Shown piece after piece: positions 8,745 through 17,082 of a stretch of DNA of 64,000 bases (position 1 is its first letter; the number at the start of each line of letters is the position of its first letter). A program made the position numbers and the translations under genes. Below the pieces are notes generated by a model. The model was not told the DNA's origin, did not search any database, and saw only the letters and a list, made by a program, of their open reading frames with translations. Origin of the DNA: DATKMP01 sp963790045 (GTDB taxonomy: Bacteria > Bacteroidota > Ignavibacteria > UBA10030); assembly GCA_963790045.1 (NCBI GenBank), contig CAWBMS010000008.1, positions 124,001 to 188,000 of the forward strand, read 5' to 3'.

Positions 8745-9477
8745 CTATGGTTTTGCCGGTGTTCCGGCAGCAGCAGTCGTTGTGCCGCCGGATGGTGTTG
8801 CCGGTGTATCGGTCTTCGTCTTGTGCGAACCGCCAAGGTCCTTCACCGCGCGTGTTTGTTTATACTCGCGGTAAAATGCCGGCTGGTCCTGCTCAAGAGA
8901 GAGCATTAACGGATCGATCTTATCGTTCAGCAGCGCATCGATCGAGTGGAATACCTCATCCACATTGACAATAGCAGAAGAATGCTGAGACCTACCGCTG
9001 CCCTGCGCACCGATAGCATTTTTATATGCCTCGGTTTTCGTGCTCAGATCGGTCAGCAGTTCTGCCGTAATTTTATATTTGGCAAGCTGTGCCAGCACGG
9101 CAGTAGCATCCTGGTATAATGCAACAGCAATATCTACCAGCGCTATATCCCGTGGTACGGTAGAGCGTGGTTTTACTGAAGTTGTATTTTACTTTCAATG
9201 CCGCGTCGTTATTCACATTGGCGTACACGATGAACCTGCCGCCCACTGTGATCATCGATGTCACGAGGGCATGCTCGGCCGCACTTTTCGTGTCGGTCGT
9301 TCCTGCCGTGGAATCGGTTACTTGTTTATCGGCGTTTGTAATTTGAGCAAGCAGCGTTTTGAAATCCGCTACGAACTCTACCAGCGCATCGATCAATGCA
9401 ATCTTCACAGCATTGAGCGTGAAGAACGCATCCAATCCGGTGTACATAGTGTATTTGTTTGTTAAATCGATTCTCAT
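8745..9477 (-). pseudogene. Hypothetical helical protein with low-complexity tail, interrupted by one frameshift
   Basis: Two overlapping minus-strand frames join into one protein of about 243 residues. The first gives MRIDLTNKYTMYTGLDAFF and runs to ALKVKYNFSKTTL. The second continues with STVPRDIALVDIAVALYQD and ends in a Thr/Pro/Gly/Ala-rich tail. A single-base shift near 9150-9170 separates them. The body is predicted to be mostly helical and no domain is recognised. The length and the Ser/Thr-rich tail resemble the 242-residue protein at 34308-35036, and both sit beside REP clusters. A good GGAGGA ribosome-binding site precedes the ATG. Whether the frameshift is real or an assembly error cannot be told. 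Confidence 0.55.
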
Positions 9478-9580
9478 AAAATCCTCCTTTGGTTTTTATG
9501 TTTTCGAAACGGCTGATCCTTTCTTTCTTGATACATTCAAAAATATTTTCTGTGTGTCATCATGCGAACAAGAACCATCA

Positions 9581-9870
9581 TGGTGGGACACGCATTTGGC
9601 TATGCCATCCCATTGGGACCTGCGTGTCACCATACCATGTTATCTGGTAGGACACGCATTTGCCGAAGGCATCCCTTTGGGACCTGCGTGTCACCATGCG
9701 AACAAGAACCATCATGGTGGGATACGCATTTGGCTATGCCATCCCTTTGGGACCTGTGTGTCTCCATGGAGACATCCAAGAATGGATGTCCTACCAATGA
9801 GATTGATGATAAACAAACTTTCTGGTTGGACACGCATTTGGCTATGCCATCACGTTGTGACCTGCGTGTC
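9581..9870. repeat. REP-type palindrome cluster, family A (copy group 3)
   Basis: Four copies of the GGTGGGACACGCATTTG ... CCTGCGTGTC element lie head to tail, with cores GGCTATGCCAT or CCGAAGGCAT. Copies differ in the core and in one copy a GGTTGGACAC variant appears. The cluster ends 44 bases from the stop codon of RAYT1. The gap 9478-9580 holds nothing else recognisable. Confidence 0.85.
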
Positions 9871-9913
9871 CTTAACAAAAACAAATCTGTGTGTCATAAC
9901 AACCATGCAATAA

Positions 9914-10369
9914 TCATCCACATATATTTTCATTACACCACCATCCCACATATTTTTCCGGATACTCTGTGAATCCCTTCCTCACGGGATTGTTATACAT
10001 ATACTGTAGTTTTTCATGCACCTCATCGCTGTCTCTCATAATTCTGTCATAAGATTCTTTCTGCCAGATCCTTCCACGAGTGTTCCGATGCAGATTGATT
10101 GTATGTGCCGTCGTACCTTTGATGCCATGCATAACACGGCTGAGTGTCATTCCTTTTTTCGTCTGCAACAATACATGCACGTGATCCGGCATCACCACCA
10201 CCGCATAACAATCATAATATTTTCCATCTCCATTTTTGATGTGTTCCAACACGAGACCTTGTTCATCCTCGTTCAACATATCACCCTCAACACAAAAGGT
10301 GACGAAATAAATGCATTCATCCATACTCCAATGCGGTAAATGCCGCCGTGTAATTTTTATTTCATCCAT
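9914..10369 (-). CDS. REP-associated tyrosine transposase RAYT1 (Y1/HUH, IS200-like)
   Basis: The 151-residue protein has the single-strand Y1 transposase fold. The HUH metal-binding pair is MPDHVHVLL (H63, H65) and the catalytic Tyr is in WQKESYDRIMRD (Y107). NNPVRKGF near residue 126 is typical of the family. The ATG at 10369 (MDEIKITRRHLPHW) is chosen because the longer frame begins inside a REP. Family A REPs lie 44 bases downstream and 14 bases upstream. RAYTs bind and process cognate REP hairpins, so this is the likely mobiliser of family A. It lacks insertion-sequence ends of its own. Confidence 0.9.
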   Translation of the reverse strand: MDEIKITRRHLPHWSMDECIYFVTFCVEGDMLNEDEQGLVLEHIKNGDGKYYDCYAVVVMPDHVHVLLQTKKGMTLSRVMHGIKGTTAHTINLHRNTRGRIWQKESYDRIMRDSDEVHEKLQYMYNNPVRKGFTEYPEKYVGWWCNENICG

Positions 10370-10382
10370 AAAACAACCTTTC

Positions 10383-10665
10383 TGGTGGAACACGCATTTG
10401 GCTATGCCATCACATTGTGACCTGTGTGTCACCATACCATGTTATCTGGTAGGACACGCATTTGCCGAAGGCATCCCATTGGGACCTGCGTGTCACCCTG
10501 AAGACATCCAAGAATGGATGTCCTACCGCAGGATTTTTGATATTGTAATAAAAAAGAAGACCTCTGGTGGGACACACATTTGGCTATGCCATCACATTGT
10601 GACCTGCGTGTCACCATGAAGACATCCAAGAATGCTTGCCTGCCGACAGGCAGGAATGTCCTACC
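10383..10665. repeat. REP-type palindrome cluster, family A (copy group 4)
   Basis: Three more family A elements follow the RAYT1 start codon immediately. The cores are GGCTATGCCATCACATTGTG and CCGAAGGCATCCCATTGGG. The last copy ends in the GCCTGCCGACAGGC hairpin and CCTACC. With group 3 they flank the transposase on both sides, the usual REPtron arrangement. Confidence 0.85.
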
Positions 10666-10688
10666 TGCATATTTTTTAAAAATTTCGC

Positions 10689-11003
10689 CATTGCTTCACT
10701 CCCATCGGTCATTGTTTCCTATCCCTATGACATTGCTTCAGTCCGGTATGTCATTGCTTCAATCCGTTTTGTAATTGTTTCCATGCCCGTTCCCATTGTT
10801 TCATCCGGTTTTGTAATTGTTTCTATACCGCCTGCCATTGCTTCATACCGTGCTGTCATTGTTTCCATCGGAGGCATCATTGTTTGCTCTGGTTTTGTAA
10901 TTGCTTCAAGACTTGCGCTCATTGTTTCGTTCCGAGAAGCCATTGTTTGATGCCATGAGCCCATTGTTTCACCCCGAATATTCATTGCTTTGCAGCCATA
11001 AGG
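10689..11003. repeat. Array of fifteen degenerate 21-nt tandem repeats
   Basis: Fifteen consecutive units each have exactly 21 bases with no slip. Each starts with (C/A)ATTG(C/T)TT(C/G), followed by a variable half that often contains CCG and ends in TGT or similar. The conserved half is nearly constant and the other half differs in every unit. Three units contain TTTTGTAATTG across the junction. The period keeps frame, so the plus strand reads as heptads with an I-V-S or I-A-S core. The minus strand reads as heptads ending E-T-M or E-A-M, within an open frame from about 11195 to 10725. No product family is recognised. A second array with the same period but different sequence lies at 32828. 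Confidence 0.85.
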
Positions 11004-11463
11004 TAATGCTGAAAAAATTATTGCCGATGTGGAGAGAATGAAAATGATTGTGCCGCATCCCGAATGCGCTGCTTGAAATTGTAATTGCGTTGATAGATTT
11101 TGTAATGTGATGGCGCGAAGCGATGTATTCCGATTGCATCGCGTAAAGCGGATTGCGTTCCAGAATTTTTTCCATGCACACCTTCCCATGAGCATAGAGC
11201 AACCTTCTACTATATTATTATCTTTTAAATTGAAGTTTGAATCGCGGGCCGAATCTGCTTTTCAATGTTATCCATTCTATTAAAACCATCCGTTGTATAA
11301 CAGCGAATCTTGGTTTCCCTTATGGCCGTTGACTGCAAATCTCTATTGCAATTATACAACTGCCGTTCATAAAAAGCAAGCATTTTTTTAAAAAAAAAGA
11401 TAATGCCTACCCGTGTGTGCCGTGGTTGCACATTGTCGCAGTTCGTTGCTTCAGGCAAAGTCG
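11004..11463. other. Intergenic stretch without a supported gene
   Basis: The minus-strand frame that carries the heptad array extends into this stretch up to about 11195, with no motif and no ribosome-binding site. A second minus-strand frame at about 11458-11225 is also featureless. Codon use in both is unlike the neighbours. No RNA gene or terminator is evident. Confidence 0.4.
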
Positions 11464-12210
11464 TTACCGAAAAAACATCCCCAGTAATTTTTCGCTGAGG
11501 TAAAACAAGAGCATCCCCGCAAACACTAAAAACGGCGGCCAGCGGCTTTCGGTTTTGTTCACTTCGGGAATCAAATCGCTCGCACCGACGTATGTCACTG
11601 TGCCTGCAGAAAATGCAAACGCAATACCCACCATGCGCGAGTCCACGTTTTCAAGGAAGAAAACAGAGCTGGCGCCAAGCAGCGTGGCAAACGCAATGCC
11701 GACAGCAGAGTATAAAACGATCTTCTTCGGAAATCCGGCGCTCGTCATAATCGAGCCGATGGTCAACCCTTCGGGGAATTTGTGCAGAAGAATGGCAAAG
11801 AAAATGAGCAAGCCGAGGAAAAAATTATATTGCAGCCCGACAGAAATAGAAAGCCCGTCAAAAAATGCATGGATGCACAACCCGACGAATGCCGAGTAGC
11901 CCGTTTTTTTTGTCATCATCACATCGTGGTGCGTCTCTTCGCCGAAATGCAAGTGCCCGACAACGGTGTGTTCAAAGAAATGGATCGTTGCAAAACCGAT
12001 GAGAATCCAGATTGCCGCCGTCGTATCTAACATCTTAAAGCTGGAAGGAACAAGTTCGATGAACACGAGCGAAAGGATGAAGCCCGCGCCGAGTGCGAGC
12101 AGTGTTTCCTGCGCGCGCGCCGGCCAGTTCTTTTTGTACACGATGAGCGCACCGCCGAACACGACGGCAAGCGAAGCGATAAGAGCGAGAAGAAGAATTT
12201 GAACTTTCAT
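11464..12210 (-). CDS. ZIP family metal cation transporter
   Basis: The 248-residue membrane protein has about eight hydrophobic segments. The helix-IV signature HAFFDGLSISVGLQYNF (about 114-130) and the helix-V signature LLHKFPEGLTIGS (about 141-153) carry the paired metal ligands of the ZIP family. A His-rich loop GHLHFGEETHHD lies between segments at about 84-96. ZIP proteins bring zinc or other divalent metals towards the cytoplasm. The start overlaps the stop of the TPR protein gene by four bases (ATGA), so the two are translationally coupled. Confidence 0.9.
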   Translation of the reverse strand: MKVQILLLALIASLAVVFGGALIVYKKNWPARAQETLLALGAGFILSLVFIELVPSSFKMLDTTAAIWILIGFATIHFFEHTVVGHLHFGEETHHDVMMTKKTGYSAFVGLCIHAFFDGLSISVGLQYNFFLGLLIFFAILLHKFPEGLTIGSIMTSAGFPKKIVLYSAVGIAFATLLGASSVFFLENVDSRMVGIAFAFSAGTVTYVGASDLIPEVNKTESRWPPFLVFAGMLLFYLSEKLLGMFFR

Positions 12211-13361
12211 TTCGTCATCGTATAGGGAACACGGCGATATTTTTTTGCGTCGCTGTGAGAGTTTTCATAATCTTTCATATCGAGCACTTTTTCATACTGT
12301 TCAAGCGCCTGCGGACGCTGTCCGCGCACATCGTAGATCATCCCGATCAACAGATTCGCCTGCGCCATAAATCCGGATGAGCCGTCTTTATCTATTTTGT
12401 GACTCAACACATCACATTGATACAAATAATTTAGCGCTGTGTCAAATCGATTTGCCATAAAATCAAATTTGCCGAGATAGAACAAGGCTTCGCGTTTATC
12501 ATAGGTATCGTACCCGAACACTTTTTCATCGCAATACTGATCGATGTCCGTAAAAATATCACGTGCTTCTCCTATTCTTCCTAAACTCACTAAGCATCGT
12601 CCAAGGAATCGATAAAAAATAGAGTTGCGGGGAAACCGTTCGTGCAACCGCATGGCAATATAATATGCTTTCGGATAATTTTTTTCAAACATATAATAGC
12701 TTTGCATCAAAAAGTACGACGCTTCGACGCCTGCATACTTTGCATGTTCCGAAGCCAGACGGAGTTGTTCCAGCCCTTTCGACCTATCGCCGCTGGGAAA
12801 GAACAGCATGAACGGCTTTGCCACCGGATAATGATCGGGAATGACTTCGGCATAATAATTATAAATACCGATGCCGAGCAGCACATCGTAATTGTTCGGC
12901 TCTAACGCATACGCTTTGCGTACTAACGGTAATGCGACCATCCCATCGTTTGCAGCGCCAAGCCATTTGCCGCGATTTGCACGCAGACGCCCGCGGAATC
13001 CTACGGCGCCGCCCTTGAAAAACATCGCCGTAACATCCTTGGAGTTTTCATCTAACCGCTTCTCGCACATATCGATAACAACTTCAAGGTCATTATAGAG
13101 CTTGTCGTCTTGCGATTCATCGTCGAAGTTGCACAGAATCCGTTCCCACTGAATCATTGCCTTAAAAAAATATCCAACGGGATGATCCGGGCGCAGGCGG
13201 ATGACTTCCGCAAAGTCGCTTTCTGCTTTCTCGAATTCAAAATTATAAACATGCTGAATGCCGGCCTGTACCCGCCGGTCAATTGTGGAATCCTGAATCC
13301 ATTGTGCGTGTACCGGTGTGAAGAAACACAAAATGAAAAGCGTCAGAAAAAATATCTTCAT
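12207..13361 (-). CDS. Exported tetratricopeptide-repeat protein
   Basis: The product has a signal peptide (MKIFFLTLFILCFF... ending VHAQ) and TPR-like helical repeats, seen as alternating A-x-x-x-F/Y and L-x-P motifs, for example DFAEVIRLRPDHPVGYFF and KAYALEPNNYDVLL. The ATG at 13361 is preferred because it starts the signal peptide directly; an upstream ATG would add eleven residues. About 384 residues are made. Such proteins act as periplasmic scaffolds in Bacteroidota, but the partner is unknown. It is followed without a gap by the ZIP transporter gene. Confidence 0.8.
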   Translation of the reverse strand: MKIFFLTLFILCFFTPVHAQWIQDSTIDRRVQAGIQHVYNFEFEKAESDFAEVIRLRPDHPVGYFFKAMIQWERILCNFDDESQDDKLYNDLEVVIDMCEKRLDENSKDVTAMFFKGGAVGFRGRLRANRGKWLGAANDGMVALPLVRKAYALEPNNYDVLLGIGIYNYYAEVIPDHYPVAKPFMLFFPSGDRSKGLEQLRLASEHAKYAGVEASYFLMQSYYMFEKNYPKAYYIAMRLHERFPRNSIFYRFLGRCLVSLGRIGEARDIFTDIDQYCDEKVFGYDTYDKREALFYLGKFDFMANRFDTALNYLYQCDVLSHKIDKDGSSGFMAQANLLIGMIYDVRGQRPQALEQYEKVLDMKDYENSHSDAKKYRRVPYTMTK

Positions 13362-13435
13362 TCCGACGCTTTGTATAAATCTCGTTACAACCATACTGCT
13401 TTGTGCTACCGCACGACGATAACACAGTCCTCCCG

Positions 13436-14923
13436 TTATAAAAATTTCACCGCAAAATATTCTTTCAATCGCGCAGCGGCAATGCGTTCCTGCTGCATGG
13501 AGTCGCGTTCACGCACGGTGACCGTTTGATCCTGCAACGTCTGTGAATCCACCGTAATGCAGAATGGCGTTCCTGCTTCATCTTGCCGTCGATAGCGCCG
13601 CCCAACGGCTCCACTATCATCATAGAATACACGGAATTGATTTCGCAGATCCGCTTCGATTTTGTGCGAAAGTTCCGGCATTCCGTCGCGATTGACAAGC
13701 GGAAAGATTGCCGCTTTGATTGGCGCAAGTTTCGGATGCAGTTTGAGGACTACACGAGTTTCAGTTGCACCTTCTTCTGCTGTCGGTGCTTCTTCTTCGT
13801 GATACGAAGCGGTCAGGAAAGCCATGAACGAGCGGCTCGCGCCCGCAGATGTTTCGATCACGAATGGCGTGTATTTTTCTTTCGTCTCTTCATCGAAATA
13901 TTTTAACGACTTGCCGGAAAATTCTTCGTGCCGCGAAAGATCGAAATTCGTACGGTTGTGCACTCCTTCAATTTCTCCCCAGCCGAACGGGAACAAAAAT
14001 TCGATGTCATAGGCATCCTTCGCATAATGCGCTAATTTATCTTTGGGATGTTGATGCCATTGTAGTTGTTCGCGCTTCATGCCGAGATCGACAAACCACT
14101 GCATACGTTCGCCGCGCCAGTATTCAAAAAATTGATCGTCAGTTCCCGGCTTGCAAAAGAATTGCATTTCCATTTGTTCGAATTCGCGCGTGCGGAACAA
14201 AAAGTTTTTCGTATTGATCTCGTTGCGGAATGCTTTTCCGATCTGCGCAATACCGAACGGCAATTTCTGGCGCGATGCATTCATCACGTTCTGGAAATTC
14301 ACGAAAATCCCCTGCGCTGTTTCAGGACGAAGGAACACCACCGACGATGCATCCTCCACCGGGCCGACAAATGTCTTGAACATGAGATTAAACTTGCGTG
14401 CGTCGGTGAACGTGCCTTTATTGCCGCACGCGGGACACGAAAGCATCGGAACGATCTTTGCTGCCTGCTCATCGGTTGCCGTCAATGCTGCAAATTCCGA
14501 TGCAATGAATTCATCTTTCTGCTGTCCGCCGTACTTTTGCGCATCGATCTCTCGCAACACATCTTTTTTCTTCTTTAAGGACATTTCGTCAAACAGCACA
14601 TCGATGCGATAGCGCGCTTTGCACTGCTTGCAATCTACCATCGGGTCGGTAAAATTCTCGACATGTCCGGATGCTTCCCACACGCGTGGGTGCATCAGAA
14701 TCGATGCATCGATGCCTTCCACGTTCTCGCGGTAGGTCATGCTCTTCCACCATTGCTGTTTCAAATTGTTCAGCATCTCTACGCCAAGCGGGCCGTAATC
14801 CCAGCAGCCGTTCAAGCCGCCGTAAATTTCGCTGGATTGAAATACAAAGCCGCGCCGTTTTGCCAGCGAGACAATTTTATCCATCACCTTTACTTGATCG
14901 TTATTCGATTTATTCTGTGCCAT
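13436..14923 (-). CDS. glyS: Glycine--tRNA ligase, dimeric single-chain type
   Basis: The product (about 495 residues) charges tRNA-Gly. Class II motifs are visible: GCWDYGPLGVEMLNNLK in the N-terminal part, the zinc-type cysteines in DCKQCKARYR and LSCPACGNKG (about 105 and 170), motif 2 FRNEINTKNFLFRTREFEQMEM (given in parts: FRNEI, RTREFEQMEM), and motif 3 near SAGASRSFMAFL. The C-terminal anticodon-binding domain includes GTPFCITVDSQTLQD. This is the alpha-2 form found in Bacteroidota, eukaryotes and Gram-positives, not the alpha-2-beta-2 form. The ATG at 14923 follows AAGGTTAAAG and is preferred over one eight codons upstream. Confidence 0.95.
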   Translation of the reverse strand: MAQNKSNNDQVKVMDKIVSLAKRRGFVFQSSEIYGGLNGCWDYGPLGVEMLNNLKQQWWKSMTYRENVEGIDASILMHPRVWEASGHVENFTDPMVDCKQCKARYRIDVLFDEMSLKKKKDVLREIDAQKYGGQQKDEFIASEFAALTATDEQAAKIVPMLSCPACGNKGTFTDARKFNLMFKTFVGPVEDASSVVFLRPETAQGIFVNFQNVMNASRQKLPFGIAQIGKAFRNEINTKNFLFRTREFEQMEMQFFCKPGTDDQFFEYWRGERMQWFVDLGMKREQLQWHQHPKDKLAHYAKDAYDIEFLFPFGWGEIEGVHNRTNFDLSRHEEFSGKSLKYFDEETKEKYTPFVIETSAGASRSFMAFLTASYHEEEAPTAEEGATETRVVLKLHPKLAPIKAAIFPLVNRDGMPELSHKIEADLRNQFRVFYDDSGAVGRRYRRQDEAGTPFCITVDSQTLQDQTVTVRERDSMQQERIAAARLKEYFAVKFL

Positions 14924-14963
14924 AATCTTTAACCTTTTACCTTCCAAATTCTAACTTCTAATC

Positions 14964-16028
14964 TTAAACCACTTCCACCCTGCTCTGATCGCCGATCATA
15001 AAGCGATGCACCTGCGGCTTACCTGCGGCTTTCACGATTTCCACGTCATTGCCAAGAATGCTTCCTTCGATTCGCAATCCCACTTTAGAAATTTTGCAAT
15101 CACGCAAGATGATGCTGTATTCCACTTCGCTGTCTTCGATGACCGTTCGATCTCCGACCGATGTGAACGGACCGACATAACTGTTTTCAATCACACAATT
15201 TTTACCGATGATGACGGGGCCGCGCACGATGCTGTTGATGATCTTTGCGCCTTCTTCGATCACGACGCGTCCCGCGACGTTAGAGTGTGCATCGATTTTG
15301 CCATCAATACGCGGATCGATGTTATCTAAGATCAATCGATTGGCTTCGAGTAAATCCACGGGCTTACCGGTATCTTTCCACCAGCCGGTAATTTCCGTGT
15401 AACCGACTTTGTAGCCCTTCTTGATTAAATACGTGTGTGCATCAGAAATTTCTAGTTCACCGCGATCACTCGCTTTGATATTTTTTACCGCTTCAAAAAT
15501 ATGTTTGTCGTACAGATAAATTCCTGCAACAGCAAAATTGCTTTTGGGCTTCTTCGGTTTTTCTTCTACGCGAAGAATCCTGCCGTTTTTTATTTCAGGA
15601 ACACCGAAGCGTTCCGGATCTTTCACACGCGACAAGGTTAAATAGCAGTTGCAGCCGCTCTGTTCAAATTCTTCCACGAACCGTTTAATGCCGCCCACCA
15701 GCATGTTGTCGCCAAGATAAAATACAAATTTATCGTCGCCGACAAATTTTTCTGCAAGCTGCACCACCTGCGCCAAACCGCCGGGCACTTCCTGCGGAAT
15801 GTACGTGATCTTCACGCCCCAGCGCGAACCATCGCCGACATAGTTTGGCACTTCCAAACTATCTGCCGTATGCACAATGCCAATTTCTTTGATACCGGCA
15901 TTCACTGCCGCTTCAATGGCATAATACAATATCGGTTTGTTGGCAATGGGAATGAGATGTTTATTTTGTGTATGCGTAATGGGGCGCAATCTCGTTCCGC
16001 GTCCGCCGCTTGCAATCAGTGCTTTCAC
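14964..16028 (-). CDS. Glucose-1-phosphate thymidylyltransferase, long form
   Basis: The 354-residue enzyme joins a sugar-1-phosphate to a nucleoside triphosphate. The N-terminal nucleotidyltransferase has the loop ASGGRGTRLRPITHTQNKHL (first ten residues start MKALIASGGR) and FYLGDNML at about 103. The C-terminal third is a left-handed beta-helix with hexapeptide-like turns. The length and the helix match the long RmlA-type subfamily rather than the short RmlA of rhamnose synthesis. It overlaps the upstream DUF2520 gene by four bases. It probably provides dTDP- or UDP-sugars for surface polysaccharide. Confidence 0.88.
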   Translation of the reverse strand: MKALIASGGRGTRLRPITHTQNKHLIPIANKPILYYAIEAAVNAGIKEIGIVHTADSLEVPNYVGDGSRWGVKITYIPQEVPGGLAQVVQLAEKFVGDDKFVFYLGDNMLVGGIKRFVEEFEQSGCNCYLTLSRVKDPERFGVPEIKNGRILRVEEKPKKPKSNFAVAGIYLYDKHIFEAVKNIKASDRGELEISDAHTYLIKKGYKVGYTEITGWWKDTGKPVDLLEANRLILDNIDPRIDGKIDAHSNVAGRVVIEEGAKIINSIVRGPVIIGKNCVIENSYVGPFTSVGDRTVIEDSEVEYSIILRDCKISKVGLRIEGSILGNDVEIVKAAGKPQVHRFMIGDQSRVEVV

Positions 16029-17005
16029 TTTTTCCTCTCGTTCGTATTTTCCTGTAACAATTTTTTAATCTCTCGCGCGGTGTGTGCTGAAATCTTATTG
16101 TCTTCTACCGCCATTTCAAGCGCTTGCATTCCTAGTACCTGATATAAATTCAAAATCTTTTTATCGAATCGTTGTAACGCTACTGTATGTTTTCGTATCA
16201 ACAGTTCATCGCCGCGTGCAGCGGGGCCCGTCAATGCATGGCGAGCACCGATGCTGATGGCATTTTCTATGCTTGCGGTTACCAGCGGCTGCAATTGCCG
16301 CAACGATAATTGTAAAGTCGTGTTCTGCAAAAGTTTTTCTACCGCACCGAGTAATGCAACGGTGTAGTTCGATGCCAGAACACACGCAATATGATACAAA
16401 ATTTTCTCTTCTTTTGGAATGATGATCGCATTGCCGCCTAATTCTTTCACCAAGTTCTTTGCGAATCGAATCGCTTTAGAATTTCCTTCAATCCCGTACC
16501 ATATACCCTGCATACGCTGTAATTGCCGATTCGTGTTCATTCCTTTTGGAAATGTTTGTATAGGATGCAGCGAGAAAACCGTCACTCCTTGTACTTGCAA
16601 CGGACGCAATTCATCGCTCGTCAATGAACCGGATGTATGACAAACGATGAGCGATTTGAAATTGAGTTTTGAATTTTGTACTATCTGCATTGCAACTTCG
16701 GCAATCGAAGAATCCGAAACGGTGAGTAGTATAATTGATGTATCAGGATGAATATCAGCAACATCATTTGAAAAATTCTTACAATGCACTAATCGTGCAA
16801 GTTGACACGCTGATGTTTTTTTCCTGCTGATAACAGAGACAATGGGAAAGTGTGACTTGCGTAAAAGCAGTGCAAGCGTTGTTCCCACGACTCCAGCACC
16901 AACTACGGTAATAGCCGCTTTATTTTGAGGAGATTGAGATTTGACGTTTCGTTTCATCATTAATACGTTCGTGTCTTTCATTCTTTCAATAAGGTAACGA
17001 GCCAT
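16025..17005 (-). CDS. Rossmann-fold and DUF2520 domain protein
   Basis: The protein (up to 326 residues) has an N-terminal NAD(P)-binding Rossmann fold with VVGAGVVGTTLALLL at about residue 34, followed by a dehydrogenase-like strand pattern (IILLTVSDSSI, LIVCHTSGSL, FSLHPIQTFPKG). The C-terminal helical DUF2520 domain starts near 190. The family resembles ketopantoate and F420-dependent reductases, but its substrate is unknown. In-frame ATGs at 16981, 16960 and 16957 could be the true start, since the first 30 residues precede the fold. The stop overlaps the sugar nucleotidyltransferase start (ATGA). Confidence 0.8.
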   Translation of the reverse strand: MARYLIERMKDTNVLMMKRNVKSQSPQNKAAITVVGAGVVGTTLALLLRKSHFPIVSVISRKKTSACQLARLVHCKNFSNDVADIHPDTSIILLTVSDSSIAEVAMQIVQNSKLNFKSLIVCHTSGSLTSDELRPLQVQGVTVFSLHPIQTFPKGMNTNRQLQRMQGIWYGIEGNSKAIRFAKNLVKELGGNAIIIPKEEKILYHIACVLASNYTVALLGAVEKLLQNTTLQLSLRQLQPLVTASIENAISIGARHALTGPAARGDELLIRKHTVALQRFDKKILNLYQVLGMQALEMAVEDNKISAHTAREIKKLLQENTNERKK

Positions 17006-17082
17006 TGAGTGACTTTCAACGGGAATCTTGCATCTCCAAACGTTTCTGTGTAGATTAACGCGCAGAAATTAAGGAATAGTTC

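Noticed and set aside
9359..9972. Long open frames running through the REP clusters (also at 2391-3030, 8425-8646, 10311-10774)
   Set aside because: The REPs happen to lack stops in some frames. The translations only repeat the palindromic sequence and share no real protein features.
10636..10950. Plus-strand protein of I-V-S heptads over the 21-nt array
   Set aside because: It starts in a REP and has no ribosome-binding site. The heptads follow from the DNA period, so coding on this strand is not supported; the array itself is reported instead.
10689..11003. 21-nt array read as a diversity-generating retroelement target or CRISPR
   Set aside because: There is no reverse transcriptase or template copy nearby, and units are too short and contiguous to be repeats with spacers.
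11225..11458. A 77-codon minus-strand frame downstream of the 21-nt array
   Set aside because: No motif, poor codon use and no ribosome-binding site.
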